A DNA stretch of 64,000 nucleotides, taken from NCBI GenBank assembly GCA_019637295.1, contig JAHBVX010000008.1:1-64000 (forward strand). The letters run 5' to 3'. This DNA is from Polyangiaceae bacterium. GTDB taxonomy: Bacteria > Myxococcota_A > Polyangia > Polyangiales > Polyangiaceae. How positions within the stretch are numbered: the first letter of the stretch is position 1; each line of letters starts with the position of its first letter. Positions 46,511 through 54,869 of the stretch are shown in pieces. A program made the translations under genes and the position numbers. A model generated the notes under the pieces. It saw nothing but the letters and a program-made list of their open reading frames with translations, ran no database searches and was not told the origin of the DNA.

Positions 46511-47824
46511 CTATTTGCGTCCGGACACGGCGTCGAGTGCTTCTCGCAAGGCCTGGCCCAGATGCGCCGGATCCGCCGGATCGACGAGCGCCGAGCAGCG
46601 CAGGATTGGCACCCCGGTGGCCGCGCAGGCCTGTTCGAGCACGGCCGGCGGCTCGGCCAAGGGCACCACCGCGACTGCCCCAGCCAAGCTCAAGGACCAG
46701 AGCGGCGCGAACGCATCGAGCAGCGGCAGCCCGACCACTTCGAGCGCCGCGCTCTCCGCGAGGTGCAGTGTGGCGAGCGTGTGCGGCACCGGCGCGGCCG
46801 GAACGTCTTCGGCGGGAGAGATCGCTTCGGCGAACCGCCCGAGGGCGTGCATGGCTGCGGCGAGATCCGCGACGTGACCGGCGAGCACGAGCCGAGCCCG
46901 GCCTCCGAAAGCCGGGTGCGCGAGGCGCCCGAGCATGGCACCGATCAGGGAGGCATGCTCGACGTCGGCAAAGCGTGTGCGCTCGGCGCCGGAGGGGATC
47001 CGCCGAATCGCGCCAACTTCGATCAGGCGGAGCACTTCGACCATGACCTCGAGATCCGGCGCAGCGACGTCGTCGAGTAGCTCGTCCAAGGATCGGGGCG
47101 CCTGCACGGCAGCGAGCACCGTCCGTCCCAACTCGCTCGGCTCGGACTCGGGCTCCCGGGTCGCGAGGAGCGCATCGCCGTCGGCGCAGACCTCCGGGCG
47201 CTTGCGCGCCAGCTCGTCCAGCTGGCGAAGCCCCTCCATCACCAGGTTGTTCAGCGGCTGATCGATGCGACGCAGGCTGCTCGGGGGAGTCGTGGTGAAC
47301 GCGAAGGTGCCGTCGCGCTCGCCGAGTAGACGGATCAACGCCTTCCCGCCCTCGAGGCGCCGATGAGCCGCATCCACGACGTCGCCCTGCACGAGGCGGA
47401 TCTCGCCGCTGCCGCGTGCGGTGGTGACGCTGAGCTGCCCGGTACGGCGGTTCATCCCGAGCAACTGCAGCAGATCGACGATGCCAACCTGTCCCAGGTC
47501 ACCTCGGAAGTCCTCTCGTTCGGCGAGCGCGGGCTCGCGACGAATGGGGAGAGCGAGCAGCCGACGGGCGATCTCGTCGGGATCCCGGCCGACGGAGCGC
47601 TCGGGATCCGCGCCGTCGATCTCCAGGCAGCTGATGTCCAACTCGGCATCGTGCGCCAGGCCCCGAGCGACTACCACTGCGTCAACCGAGGTCGCGAGCA
47701 CACGTTGTTTGGCCTTCTGCCAGTCATCGGCGACCAACACCGTCAGCCCGCGCGAGCGCAGCTGCGACGCGAGGGACCCCAGCGCGTCGAGATCCGAGTC
47801 GACCAAGACCACGGAGCGGGCCAT
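46511..47824 (-). CDS. DUF4388 regulator with receiver-like N-terminus
   Basis: A 437-residue cytoplasmic protein. Residues 1-85 are receiver-like (VVLVDSDLDALGSLASQL), but the phosphoacceptor region reads DAVVVARG, so the Asp is missing. Residues about 105-205 form a DUF4388 domain (GDLGQVGIVDLLQLLGMNRRTGQL, IRLVQGDVVDAAH, LRRIDQPLNNLVMEGLRQLDEL), a family linked to gliding and regulation in myxobacteria. The C-terminal half (about 230-437) is an Ala/Leu-rich helical region of unknown function. The start overlaps the stop of the gene upstream by one base, so they are coupled. Confidence 0.75.
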   Translation of the reverse strand: MARSVVLVDSDLDALGSLASQLRSRGLTVLVADDWQKAKQRVLATSVDAVVVARGLAHDAELDISCLEIDGADPERSVGRDPDEIARRLLALPIRREPALAEREDFRGDLGQVGIVDLLQLLGMNRRTGQLSVTTARGSGEIRLVQGDVVDAAHRRLEGGKALIRLLGERDGTFAFTTTPPSSLRRIDQPLNNLVMEGLRQLDELARKRPEVCADGDALLATREPESEPSELGRTVLAAVQAPRSLDELLDDVAAPDLEVMVEVLRLIEVGAIRRIPSGAERTRFADVEHASLIGAMLGRLAHPAFGGRARLVLAGHVADLAAAMHALGRFAEAISPAEDVPAAPVPHTLATLHLAESAALEVVGLPLLDAFAPLWSLSLAGAVAVVPLAEPPAVLEQACAATGVPILRCSALVDPADPAHLGQALREALDAVSGRK

Positions 47825-49563
47825 CAGACCATCGCTCCCTCGGCCCAGTCGAGCACGACATCGACCAGCGCCGTGTTGGAAGAGTGTACGGCACGAAACA
47901 GCGACCGCTCTCGTCTGCCGAGGAAGGCGTAGCTGCCGTGCTCGGCCACGACCGCGAGCGCTTCCACCCCGGCGGCGCTCGCGGGCGGGGCGACCACGCG
48001 CACCTCGGCGCCGGGCCGCTCGACGGCAGCCGCGCGCACGATCGCCCCCAGGCCGGGACCGGAAGGCGCACTCACCACGAGCAGCGCCGAGCCACCTCGA
48101 AGAGCTTCTCCCACGAGGGCGTGCGCCAGTCCAACCAGGTCCACCAAGGGTAGCTCTATCGCTCGCAGCTCATCCATGGGTACGGCGACGTCTCGCGCGG
48201 CGATGTCCCACAAGAGCGAGTCCAGCAGGTCGTCCAGGGACTCCACGTCGCGGCGGCGGCGGTGCACGATCGAGCTGTGCGCGGCGTCCGCGCGATGTTT
48301 CGCCTTGCGCAGTAGCCCGGACAGGTCCGCCCCGTCGTGCGGGTAGGTCGCGCTGCCGAAGGTAGCGTCGAGGTGGAGCCGGCGTGGCTTGCCGGGAAGG
48401 GCGCGCCCGAGCGCGGCAAGCAACCTTCGGCGACAGTGATGCGCCCCGATGCCGCCGGTCTCGGACAGAAGTAGGTAGAACTCGTGGTCATCGACGCGCG
48501 CCAGCACATCCGTAGCGCGCACGGTGGACAGCGCGCGCTCGGCCAGCTCCACGCTGTGCGCTTCGGGTCCCTCCGGATCCGCGAGGGTGGCAGTGACGAC
48601 CGAGAAGCGTCGACCGTGACGTCGCGCCTTGTCGATCTCGCGCCCCGCCACGTCCACGAAGTACGCGAAGGTGTACGCGCTCGACCCCGGGTCCTTGATG
48701 GCCCCCCGCTGTGCTTGCTCCCGTGCGCCGATCAGGGCGAACGCGGCCGCCGCGTGGCCGGAGACGAGTCCGAGCAGATCGGCCTTGTGCCGAGCGTGCC
48801 ACTCCAAGCCACTGTGAAAGATCAGCCCCACGGACTCGCGCCCCAGCTCCAAGCGCGTCGCTTCGAGCCCGTGCTCCGCCGCGTGGGCCAGCACCATGAG
48901 CTCGTCGCCCACGGCGGGTGCGGACGCCGCGCCATGCTCACTGAGCCGGATCAGCTCGCGCGCGCGCTCGGCCGCGGGAACGTAGACGGCGATCGCCGTC
49001 GCGCCCAGACGCTGCACCACGATGCGACAGAGCGCGTCAGCGGCGGCGCGCCGGGACGGCTCCGCTCCGAGCGTCAGCAGTTCCCGCGCGACCTCGCTCG
49101 CTAGCCGGGCGGCATCCGTGTCTGCAAGCAGGCGCTCGCGCATGACCGAGTCGACGCGGCGCGCCCGCGCCTCGGTCACGGCAGAGAGTATCTCGTCGCC
49201 GGCGGGCGGCGAGATCACGATCCCGGAGGCGCCCAGGGACAGGGCCTGCGCGCCCAGCTCCACCGCATCCGGACGCACCATGGCGACGATGCGTGCGCGA
49301 CCGGCGGCGGCCCGGAGGTGATGGATGAGCGCCACCGCCGCGCCATTGCCCAAGCCGACTTCGACGAAGACCACGTCCGGGGACTCGTGCTGTGCACACT
49401 CCAGCGCGTCCTCTATGCTCGTCGTGAAGCTCGGCGGCTCGGTCGCGCCGACCAGCGCGCGCTCGAACACCGCACGCGTCGCGGGGTCGTCGGTCACGAC
49501 CAGGACGCCGCGAGCGGACGAGGGCCCCGACTCGGGCGGACCGCTCAGACTGCGTCCACCCAT
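47824..49563 (-). CDS. Regulator with receiver-like, GAF-like and degenerate GGDEF domains
   Basis: A 579-residue protein. Residues about 17-130 are receiver-like (VLVVTDDPATRAVFERAL), with Glu in place of the phosphoacceptor Asp in PDVVFVEVG. About 150-300 resembles a GAF-type sensor region. About 310-480 has the GGDEF-domain fold (FAYFVDVAGREIDKARRHGRRFSV), but the signature reads VDDHEF instead of GG(D/E)EF, so cyclic-di-GMP synthesis is doubtful. The last 100 residues are unassigned. ATG 49563 overlaps dapF by 19 bases; the longer upstream frame is antisense-like and rejected. It shares an operon with dapF. Confidence 0.72.
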   Translation of the reverse strand: MGGRSLSGPPESGPSSARGVLVVTDDPATRAVFERALVGATEPPSFTTSIEDALECAQHESPDVVFVEVGLGNGAAVALIHHLRAAAGRARIVAMVRPDAVELGAQALSLGASGIVISPPAGDEILSAVTEARARRVDSVMRERLLADTDAARLASEVARELLTLGAEPSRRAAADALCRIVVQRLGATAIAVYVPAAERARELIRLSEHGAASAPAVGDELMVLAHAAEHGLEATRLELGRESVGLIFHSGLEWHARHKADLLGLVSGHAAAAFALIGAREQAQRGAIKDPGSSAYTFAYFVDVAGREIDKARRHGRRFSVVTATLADPEGPEAHSVELAERALSTVRATDVLARVDDHEFYLLLSETGGIGAHHCRRRLLAALGRALPGKPRRLHLDATFGSATYPHDGADLSGLLRKAKHRADAAHSSIVHRRRRDVESLDDLLDSLLWDIAARDVAVPMDELRAIELPLVDLVGLAHALVGEALRGGSALLVVSAPSGPGLGAIVRAAAVERPGAEVRVVAPPASAAGVEALAVVAEHGSYAFLGRRERSLFRAVHSSNTALVDVVLDWAEGAMV

Positions 49564-50354
49564 CCTGCGTACACCCGGCGAGCGGGGCCTAGGACGCGAA
49601 CCTGCCGTTCGCGCGACACCCAAATGGTGAGCGGGCCCCCGGGCAGCTGCACGGACAGCGCCGTGTCGAACGCCGCGCGCTGCTCGCTGACGGCGGCGAC
49701 GGCCATCGCTGCCGCCCCAGTTCCACACGCCAGCGTACGGCCCACGCCGCGCTCCCAAACCACGAGTCCGAAGGTGGTCGCGTCGCGCTGCTCGGCGAAC
49801 TCGACGTTGCTGCCGTCGGGGAAGCGCGCCGAGACCCCCGGCGCGAGGGCATCGATGTCCGCGCTCGACAGCTGGTGGTCGAAGCAGATCGCGTGCGGAT
49901 TTCCCATCGACACGCGGCTGAAGGCGAGGGCCCGGCTGCCGACCTCGACCCGGAAGCCCTCGAGCAACCGCCCGACGCCCAGGTCACTCACCACCTCGGC
50001 GCTCGCGGCCCCGGTCCGGGTGATCTCGCAGGCACGTGGGCCTGCGTCGGTGTCCACGATCAAGGACTGCCCGTCCGAACCGTCGCGCTCCAGCAGGTGC
50101 AGGGCCACGCAGCGCAGACCATTGCCGCACATCTCGGGGCGCGTGCCGTCGGCGTTGAGCACGACCATACTGGCCCGGCTCTGCCCGGACCGCGGTGCGC
50201 CGACGAGCAGCACCCCATCGGCTCCAATCCCGAAGTGACGGTCGCACAGCGCTGCCACCCGCGCGGATGGCAGGACGTCGTCGCCCGCTCGCTCCACCAC
50301 GATGAAGTCGTTTCCGAGGCCCTCGTACTTCCAGAACTCGAGCTTCGTGCTCAT
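49545..50354 (-). CDS. dapF: Diaminopimelate epimerase
   Basis: A 269-residue cofactor-independent racemase converting LL- to meso-diaminopimelate for lysine and peptidoglycan. The two catalytic cysteines are present: Cys76 in EMCGNGLRC and Cys210 in TLACGTGAAA. FWKYEGLGNDFIVVE at the start and GNPHAICFD near 152 are further family motifs. Full length. The start overlaps the DUF167 stop in ATGA, and the gene overlaps the degenerate GGDEF gene downstream by 19 bases, so a biosynthetic enzyme is translationally linked to regulators. Confidence 0.93.
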   Translation of the reverse strand: MSTKLEFWKYEGLGNDFIVVERAGDDVLPSARVAALCDRHFGIGADGVLLVGAPRSGQSRASMVVLNADGTRPEMCGNGLRCVALHLLERDGSDGQSLIVDTDAGPRACEITRTGAASAEVVSDLGVGRLLEGFRVEVGSRALAFSRVSMGNPHAICFDHQLSSADIDALAPGVSARFPDGSNVEFAEQRDATTFGLVVWERGVGRTLACGTGAAAMAVAAVSEQRAAFDTALSVQLPGGPLTIWVSRERQVRVLGPARRVYAGWVDAV

Positions 50355-50653
50355 TGGACCTCGCAGAGCGACAAGCGCGCTGTAACGTGCTCCGTGCTGG
50401 CGCCATCCACGAACACGACCTTCGCCCGGCTGTGCTGCCCGGACACCACGGTGATGTCTCCGCGACGCACCGCGAGAGCCTCAGCCAGCACCTCGATCAG
50501 CGCGGCGTTGGCGGCTCCCTCGACTGGCGCGGCGCACACGGCGACCTCGACCGCTCCGGCTCGGATCCCGACCACGCGTGCCCGCGAGGCGCGGGGCTTG
50601 ACGTGAACCCGTAGGGTCACGCCGCCATCGCGGGTACCGAGCTCCAGCTGCAC
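50351..50653 (-). CDS. DUF167 (YggU) family protein
   Basis: A 100-residue protein with the small alpha/beta fold of the DUF167/YggU family: LRVHVKPRASRARVVGI, VCAAPVEGAANAALIEVLAEAL, and DITVVSGQHSRAKVVFVDG are its usual motifs in order. Its role is unknown; members often sit beside ygg-type and cell envelope genes. It is the first gene of the dapF operon and is divergent from aroKB across 108 bases. Confidence 0.85.
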   Translation of the reverse strand: MQLELGTRDGGVTLRVHVKPRASRARVVGIRAGAVEVAVCAAPVEGAANAALIEVLAEALAVRRGDITVVSGQHSRAKVVFVDGASTEHVTARLSLCEVQ

Positions 50654-50761
50654 GCGGCCATCTTAGCGCACTCGAGTTCCGCCGGAGTGGGAGTCTCGCC
50701 CTCCGTCCCCGGTCGTCCCGCGACGCTGCGGCGTCCTGGGGTTTGGGCTATAGGGGCGAGC

Positions 50762-52315
50762 GTGCAGTCCATCCTGCTCAGCGGCTTCATGGCAGCGGGC
50801 AAGTCCGCAGCCGGCCGGCAGCTCGCACAGCGGCTGGGGCTAGACTGGCTCGATCTCGACGCGGAGGTCGAGCGCCGCTCGGGTGCGACCGTGTCTGACA
50901 TCTTTCGCGATCGGGGAGAGCGCGGGTTCCGCGAGCTCGAGCGTGACTGTCTGCTCGACGTGCTGGGTCTTCCCGGCGCGCGGGTCGTCTCGTTGGGCGG
51001 TGGAGCGCTGCTCGACCGATCGACCCGACTCGAAGCGCTCGCCCGGGCACGGGTGTTCCACCTTGGCGTCACGGCGTCCACGGCTTTCGCGCGGGCGCGC
51101 GCTGCGCCGCGCCCGCTGCTCGCCTCCGCCACGGACGCCGCGAGGCTGCTGGCGGAGCGACGGGAGGCGTACGCCGAGTGTCACTCGAGCGTCGACGCCG
51201 AGGCGCCGCTCGCGACGGTGGTCGACAGTCTCGCCGCTCTGGCGGAGCGGCGCTTGGTTGCCGTCGCTGCAGGCCTGCAGAGTTACTGCGTGGAGGTTGG
51301 TTCCGGCGTCATCTCGGGCCGCGCGGGAGCTCTGCTCGGGGACGCGACCAGCGCGCTCGTGGTCTCCGACCACACCGTAGCTGCTCTTCATGGCGACTCG
51401 GTGCTGCGCGCGCTTCGGGCCCACGGGCCGGACGTTCGGCTCTGGTGCATGCCGCCGGGAGAGGGCAGCAAGTGCTCGCAGAACCTGTTCGACTTGTGGC
51501 AGGAGCTGAAGGCTTTGCGCGTCGATCGCCGAGGTCGGGTCCTTGCGCTGGGCGGCGGCGTGGTCTCCGACCTCGCCGGTTTCGCGGCTTCCACGTGGCA
51601 ACGCGGGGTCGCCTGGGCGGCGATGCCGACCACGCTGCTCGCCGCCGTCGACGCCTCGGTTGGGGGCAAGACCGCGATCGATCTCGGCGAGGCCAAGAAC
51701 GCTGTGGGCACGTTCTGGCAGCCATCGAGCGTTGTCTGCGACGTGAGCCTGTTGGCAACCGAGCCGCAGTCCGGATTCGTCGCGGGGCTTGCCGAGGTGG
51801 TGAAGTCCGCGTTGATCGGCGATCCGGCTTTGTTCTCGTTGCTCGAGTCGGATCCCGACGGTGTGCTCGCGCGCTCTCCCGAGCTGGTTCTAGAGCTGGT
51901 CGAGCGCAGCATTCGCGTCAAGGCGTCCATCGTCAGCCGTGACGTGCGCGAGTCCGGCGAGCGCCGGCTGCTCAATCTTGGGCACACGGTCGGACACGCC
52001 CTGGAGGCGGCCGAAGGCTACGGGCGTCTGTCTCACGGCTCCGCTGTGTCGCTGGGCATGGTCCTCGCGCTCGAGCTCGGTGTTCGGCTCCGGGTGACCG
52101 CGCCGGAGCTCGTGTCACGGGTCGAGCACTTGCTCCGGGCTCTGGGCTTACCCACCCGCGCAGAGCCCGTCGCCATCGACCGGGCGCTGCACTTGCTAGA
52201 GCATGACAAGAAGCGCGAGGGCGACGCGATTCGTTTCGTGCTCGTGCACGACATCGGCGACGTTCGTGTACACCCGTTGGCTGTGGCGGATTTGCCGGCG
52301 CTGCTGGCTCCGTGA
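50762..52315 (+). CDS. aroKB: Shikimate kinase / 3-dehydroquinate synthase fusion
   Basis: A 517-residue bifunctional enzyme of the shikimate pathway. Residues 1-165 are shikimate kinase: P-loop GFMAAGKSAAG (8-18), LDLDAEVERRSG with the shikimate-binding Asp, FRELE, VVSLGGGAL and a lid Arg in RPLL. Residues about 172-517 are dehydroquinate synthase: LALGGGVVSDLAGFAAS, MPTTLLAAVDASVGGKTAIDL, and the metal ligands in GLAEVVKSALI and NLGHTVGHALE. Both halves look intact. The start is GTG at 50762, chosen because SILLSGFMAAGKS follows at once. A TATAGG sequence ends ten bases upstream, so the leader may be short. Confidence 0.92.
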   Translation: MQSILLSGFMAAGKSAAGRQLAQRLGLDWLDLDAEVERRSGATVSDIFRDRGERGFRELERDCLLDVLGLPGARVVSLGGGALLDRSTRLEALARARVFHLGVTASTAFARARAAPRPLLASATDAARLLAERREAYAECHSSVDAEAPLATVVDSLAALAERRLVAVAAGLQSYCVEVGSGVISGRAGALLGDATSALVVSDHTVAALHGDSVLRALRAHGPDVRLWCMPPGEGSKCSQNLFDLWQELKALRVDRRGRVLALGGGVVSDLAGFAASTWQRGVAWAAMPTTLLAAVDASVGGKTAIDLGEAKNAVGTFWQPSSVVCDVSLLATEPQSGFVAGLAEVVKSALIGDPALFSLLESDPDGVLARSPELVLELVERSIRVKASIVSRDVRESGERRLLNLGHTVGHALEAAEGYGRLSHGSAVSLGMVLALELGVRLRVTAPELVSRVEHLLRALGLPTRAEPVAIDRALHLLEHDKKREGDAIRFVLVHDIGDVRVHPLAVADLPALLAP

Positions 52316-52411
52316 GTTCGTCTGGCGCCTGCGCACCAACACTCACATGGTGCGACTCTGGCGGACGCGCGGGAACCGGTCACTCAGCCCGGCTCTTCGG
52401 GACCGGAATTA

Positions 52412-52417
52412 TATAAG
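52412..52417 (+). promoter_or_regulatory. Candidate -10 box upstream of the 52527 gene
   Basis: TATAAG in an AT-rich patch (aattatataagt) stands out in this GC-rich DNA, 110 bases before the ATG at 52527. No good -35 is visible. The rest of 52316-52526 shows only a 4-bp CCCG/CGGG hairpin. Confidence 0.35.
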
Positions 52418-52526
52418 TGCTCTGGCTTCGCTCGGATTGTTGGCGCGCGCGAGGTTCGCCCGATACACTTTCGTCTTGTTGCGGGTCCGGTGTCTGCCGT
52501 GTCCCGGAGCAGTGAGGTCTACTGCA

Positions 52527-53231
52527 ATGAAACGTCTGCTCAAGGTCATTCCAGTGCTGGCAGCCGGGGTGTTGTTCGGCGCGTCCGGGTGCGCGGACAA
52601 CGAGGGCATGCTCTTCGTGCGGCAAGTGATCGCTCTGCCGGCGGGAAATTGTCAGGCTGCCGCCGATCCTTCCGGCCTGTTCTGGTCGTCCGGCGTACTC
52701 GATCTCGCGCTACGCGACAGCTACGAGGCGTCATTGCTCGTGGGCAATCAACTCGTCCGCCGCGGGTCTCGTGACCTGCTCCGCACTGAGTCCAGCCGCG
52801 TCATCATTCGGGGCGCCGAGGTCGCGTTGCTGAACGATCAGAAGGCCGTGATTTCCGAGTTCTCGGTGCCAGCAGCGGGTTTCATCGACCCCGGGTCTGG
52901 CGATGAGCCGGGCTATGGCGTCACGAGTGCGCTGTTGGTCCCGCCCGGCACTGCCACCGCGGGCACGCGCATCGTCGCGGAGGTGCGCGTGTTCGGCGAT
53001 ACCCTCGGCGGAGACGAGATCACGTCTGCGGCGCTCGCGTTTCCCATCACGGTCTGCAGCGGCTGTCTGATCTCGTACCCTGCGGATGCTGACGACCCCG
53101 CCCAGCCCGGCTACCAGTGCGCGAGCAGCGGGTCCGACACCAGCGGAGATCCGCCTTGTCGGCTCGGGCAGGACGAAGCCGTCGACTGCAGGCTGTGCGC
53201 CGGCGTCTCCCAAGCGTGCCTCGCGCCCTGA
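52527..53231 (+). CDS. Hypothetical lipoprotein
   Basis: A 234-residue protein with a signal peptide ending in GASGC (Cys22). The mature part is beta-rich (LRDSYEASLLVGNQLV, VIIRGAEVALLND, GTRIVAEVRVFG). The C-terminus has a Cys cluster: FPITVCSGCLIS, YQCASS, PCRLG and CRLCAGVSQACL, probably disulfide-bonded. I do not recognise the family. ATG 52527 starts the signal peptide; GAGG lies about ten bases upstream. The next gene starts within its last codons, so they form an envelope pair. Confidence 0.6.
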   Translation: MKRLLKVIPVLAAGVLFGASGCADNEGMLFVRQVIALPAGNCQAAADPSGLFWSSGVLDLALRDSYEASLLVGNQLVRRGSRDLLRTESSRVIIRGAEVALLNDQKAVISEFSVPAAGFIDPGSGDEPGYGVTSALLVPPGTATAGTRIVAEVRVFGDTLGGDEITSAALAFPITVCSGCLISYPADADDPAQPGYQCASSGSDTSGDPPCRLGQDEAVDCRLCAGVSQACLAP

Positions 53232-53797
53232 GCCTCCGCGGGGTCGTCCGTTCGGTCGTCCCCCTGTGTGGTGCGCTGGGTTGGACGGTGAGCGCGAGCG
53301 CCGACCCGCAGCTCAGCGCAGGCTGGGTTTCCGGGGTCGGGGGCGAGGGTGATGCTGACTCGCTCTGGCGGGAGACCACTTGGTTCAACGCGCTTCGCGC
53401 GGAGCTGGTCCTCGGTCGCGACCGGTCTGCGGATCTCGGCCTTGGCCCGTACCTCGAGCTCGGGACGTCGGGGTTCTCGGATGTGCGGCTGGGTTCCGGC
53501 GTCGTCGGCGTGCTTCCGTTGAGTGAAGCCCTCCCGCTCACCCTCGGCGCGGGCGCGACCGCGCGCCGCGATGACGGCCGGTGGACGCCGGGGTTCTCGG
53601 CTTCGGCCATGCTCGGTAGCCGCAGCTACAACTTCCACGCCACCTACGCGATCGCCACCGGGCTGGTCTTGGCGTATCAGCGGGATCTCGACGCGGCGGG
53701 CGCCTCTACGGTCATCGTCGCGCTGCAGCTGGACGGACTACTCTTGGCGATGCCCGTCATCTTCGGCATCTCCGCGGTGCGCGGCAGCTCCGAGTGA
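53216..53797 (+). CDS. Hypothetical exported barrel-like protein
   Basis: A 193-residue protein with a signal peptide (RGVVRSVVPLCGALGWTVSASAD). The mature chain has alternating strands and Gly turns (DLGLGPYLELGTSGF, LPLTLGAGATARR, YAIATGLVLAYQRD), suggesting a small outer-membrane barrel. The GTG at 53216 is the best start; it overlaps the preceding gene by 16 bases, in a different frame. Upstream in-frame sequence lacks a signal. Function unknown. Confidence 0.55.
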   Translation: MPRALSLRGVVRSVVPLCGALGWTVSASADPQLSAGWVSGVGGEGDADSLWRETTWFNALRAELVLGRDRSADLGLGPYLELGTSGFSDVRLGSGVVGVLPLSEALPLTLGAGATARRDDGRWTPGFSASAMLGSRSYNFHATYAIATGLVLAYQRDLDAAGASTVIVALQLDGLLLAMPVIFGISAVRGSSE

Positions 53798-53804
53798 GCT
53801 TGCT

Positions 53805-54158
53805 TCAGCGCAGGGGGGATGGGGTCGCTGGGTTCGTCGTCGCGCCCCGAGGCGGGCCGGCCGGTTCTTCGGGGAGCTCGTCCAGCAGCGCGTCGATTCG
53901 CGAGACTACCTCGCGCAGCAGCGCTTTGGATTTCTCCTCGGCGACTTCGCGTCGCCCCCGTTCCCTCTCCAAGTCGTGCGCGAGGGAGATGGCGACCAGC
54001 AGCAGCGACTGGGGCGCGACCGCGCGCCCGGGGCCGGCTAGCTCGCGCATCCGCGCGTCCACCACGCCCGCTAGGCGCAGCAACTCCGCCTCCTCTGCGG
54101 AAGCGATCACGCGATACGACTGGCCGCCGACGCGCAACTCCACCGGAGCGCGACTCAT
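53805..54158 (-). CDS. zapA: Cell division protein ZapA
   Basis: A 117-residue cytoplasmic protein that promotes FtsZ bundling. VELRVGGQSYRVIASAEEAELLRLAGVVDARM is the ZapA globular head, and residues about 55-95 form a helical coiled-coil (LVAISLAHDLERERGRREVAEEKSK type, with acidic and basic heptads). The Pro/Ala tail is extra. ATG 54158 puts the head at the start; an in-frame ATG upstream adds 17 less plausible residues. It converges with the barrel-like gene seven bases away. The TetR gene lies just upstream on the same strand. Confidence 0.8.
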   Translation of the reverse strand: MSRAPVELRVGGQSYRVIASAEEAELLRLAGVVDARMRELAGPGRAVAPQSLLLVAISLAHDLERERGRREVAEEKSKALLREVVSRIDALLDELPEEPAGPPRGATTNPATPSPLR

Positions 54159-54205
54159 CGTCGCAGACGGTAGCATCGCGAGCGGTCCATGGAAATGGGC
54201 CGCGG

Positions 54206-54709
54206 TCACGGACCCAGGATCGCTTCCAGCGCGCGCTCGACGCCCGCGTCCAGTTCCATGAGCGCGATCGCGTGAGCCGCGCCGGCGAGGGCGCGGGCGC
54301 GAAGTCGGTCTAGTCCCTCCCGCTCCAGGGCTCGAGTCAGGGCCCGCTCGTAGCGGGACGTCATGGCGCGCTCCTCGTGAAAGGTCATCAGCAGCATCAC
54401 CCAGCGCGGACGCCTGCTGACTCCGTCGAGCGCGACCCGGAGTGTCTCGGCGTCCGCGTGGGCCATGGACAGCGCCCGGTCGAGGTCCCGCTCTGCAGTT
54501 TCTATTGCAATTTCACGGGCTTGGGCGAGGCTCCGGTAGTGGGCGTAGAAGGTGTTTCGGCCCACCCGGGCTACGGCGCACACGTCTGCGACGGTGCCGC
54601 GCACGCCCAGCCTCAGCAGCACCTCCGCCATCGCGTCGTGAAGGGCAGCTCGTTGCAGGCCCCAACGCCGCGCTTTGTCCAGACTGCGATCGTACTGGCC
54701 TCGAGGCAT
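54206..54709 (-). CDS. TetR-family transcriptional regulator
   Basis: A 167-residue regulator. Residues about 18-65 form the TetR helix-turn-helix (ALHDAMAEVLLRLGVRGTVADVCAVARVGRNTFYAHY), and about 70-167 is the variable helical ligand domain. Length is slightly shorter than usual (about 190). The gene is divergent from bioF across 160 bases holding two candidate palindromic operators (54711-54726 and 54751-54771), so it may control itself and bioF. TetR-type control of biotin genes is known for BioQ in actinobacteria; relatedness to BioQ is not visible here. Confidence 0.82.
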   Translation of the reverse strand: MPRGQYDRSLDKARRWGLQRAALHDAMAEVLLRLGVRGTVADVCAVARVGRNTFYAHYRSLAQAREIAIETAERDLDRALSMAHADAETLRVALDGVSRRPRWVMLLMTFHEERAMTSRYERALTRALEREGLDRLRARALAGAAHAIALMELDAGVERALEAILGP

Positions 54710-54710
54710 G

Positions 54711-54726
54711 AATACGGGAGGGTATT
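54711..54726. promoter_or_regulatory. Inverted repeat at the TetR start
   Basis: AATAC and GTATT flank GGGAGG, one base before the TetR start codon (54709). It is a candidate operator for autoregulation. Confidence 0.4.
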
Positions 54727-54750
54727 GTAGCGGGTGTGCAAGAGGACGGT

Positions 54751-54771
54751 AGCGTTTTATTAAAATGCGCT
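54751..54771. promoter_or_regulatory. AT-rich palindrome between tetR and bioF
   Basis: AGCG, TTTTA, T, TAAAA, TG, CGCT read as an almost symmetric 21-base element, very AT-rich against the surrounding GC-rich DNA. It is 42 bases from the TetR start and about 100 bases upstream of the bioF ATG. It may be an operator or part of a promoter. Confidence 0.45.
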
Positions 54772-54869
54772 GTGGATCTCGCGGTTGGGTCTTTCCGTGT
54801 GCTCCGCGGCGGCCGCTCTTCGCACGTCGCGGGTTCCCTTGGCTCCCAGTTTCGCCTAGCGTTTCGGCG

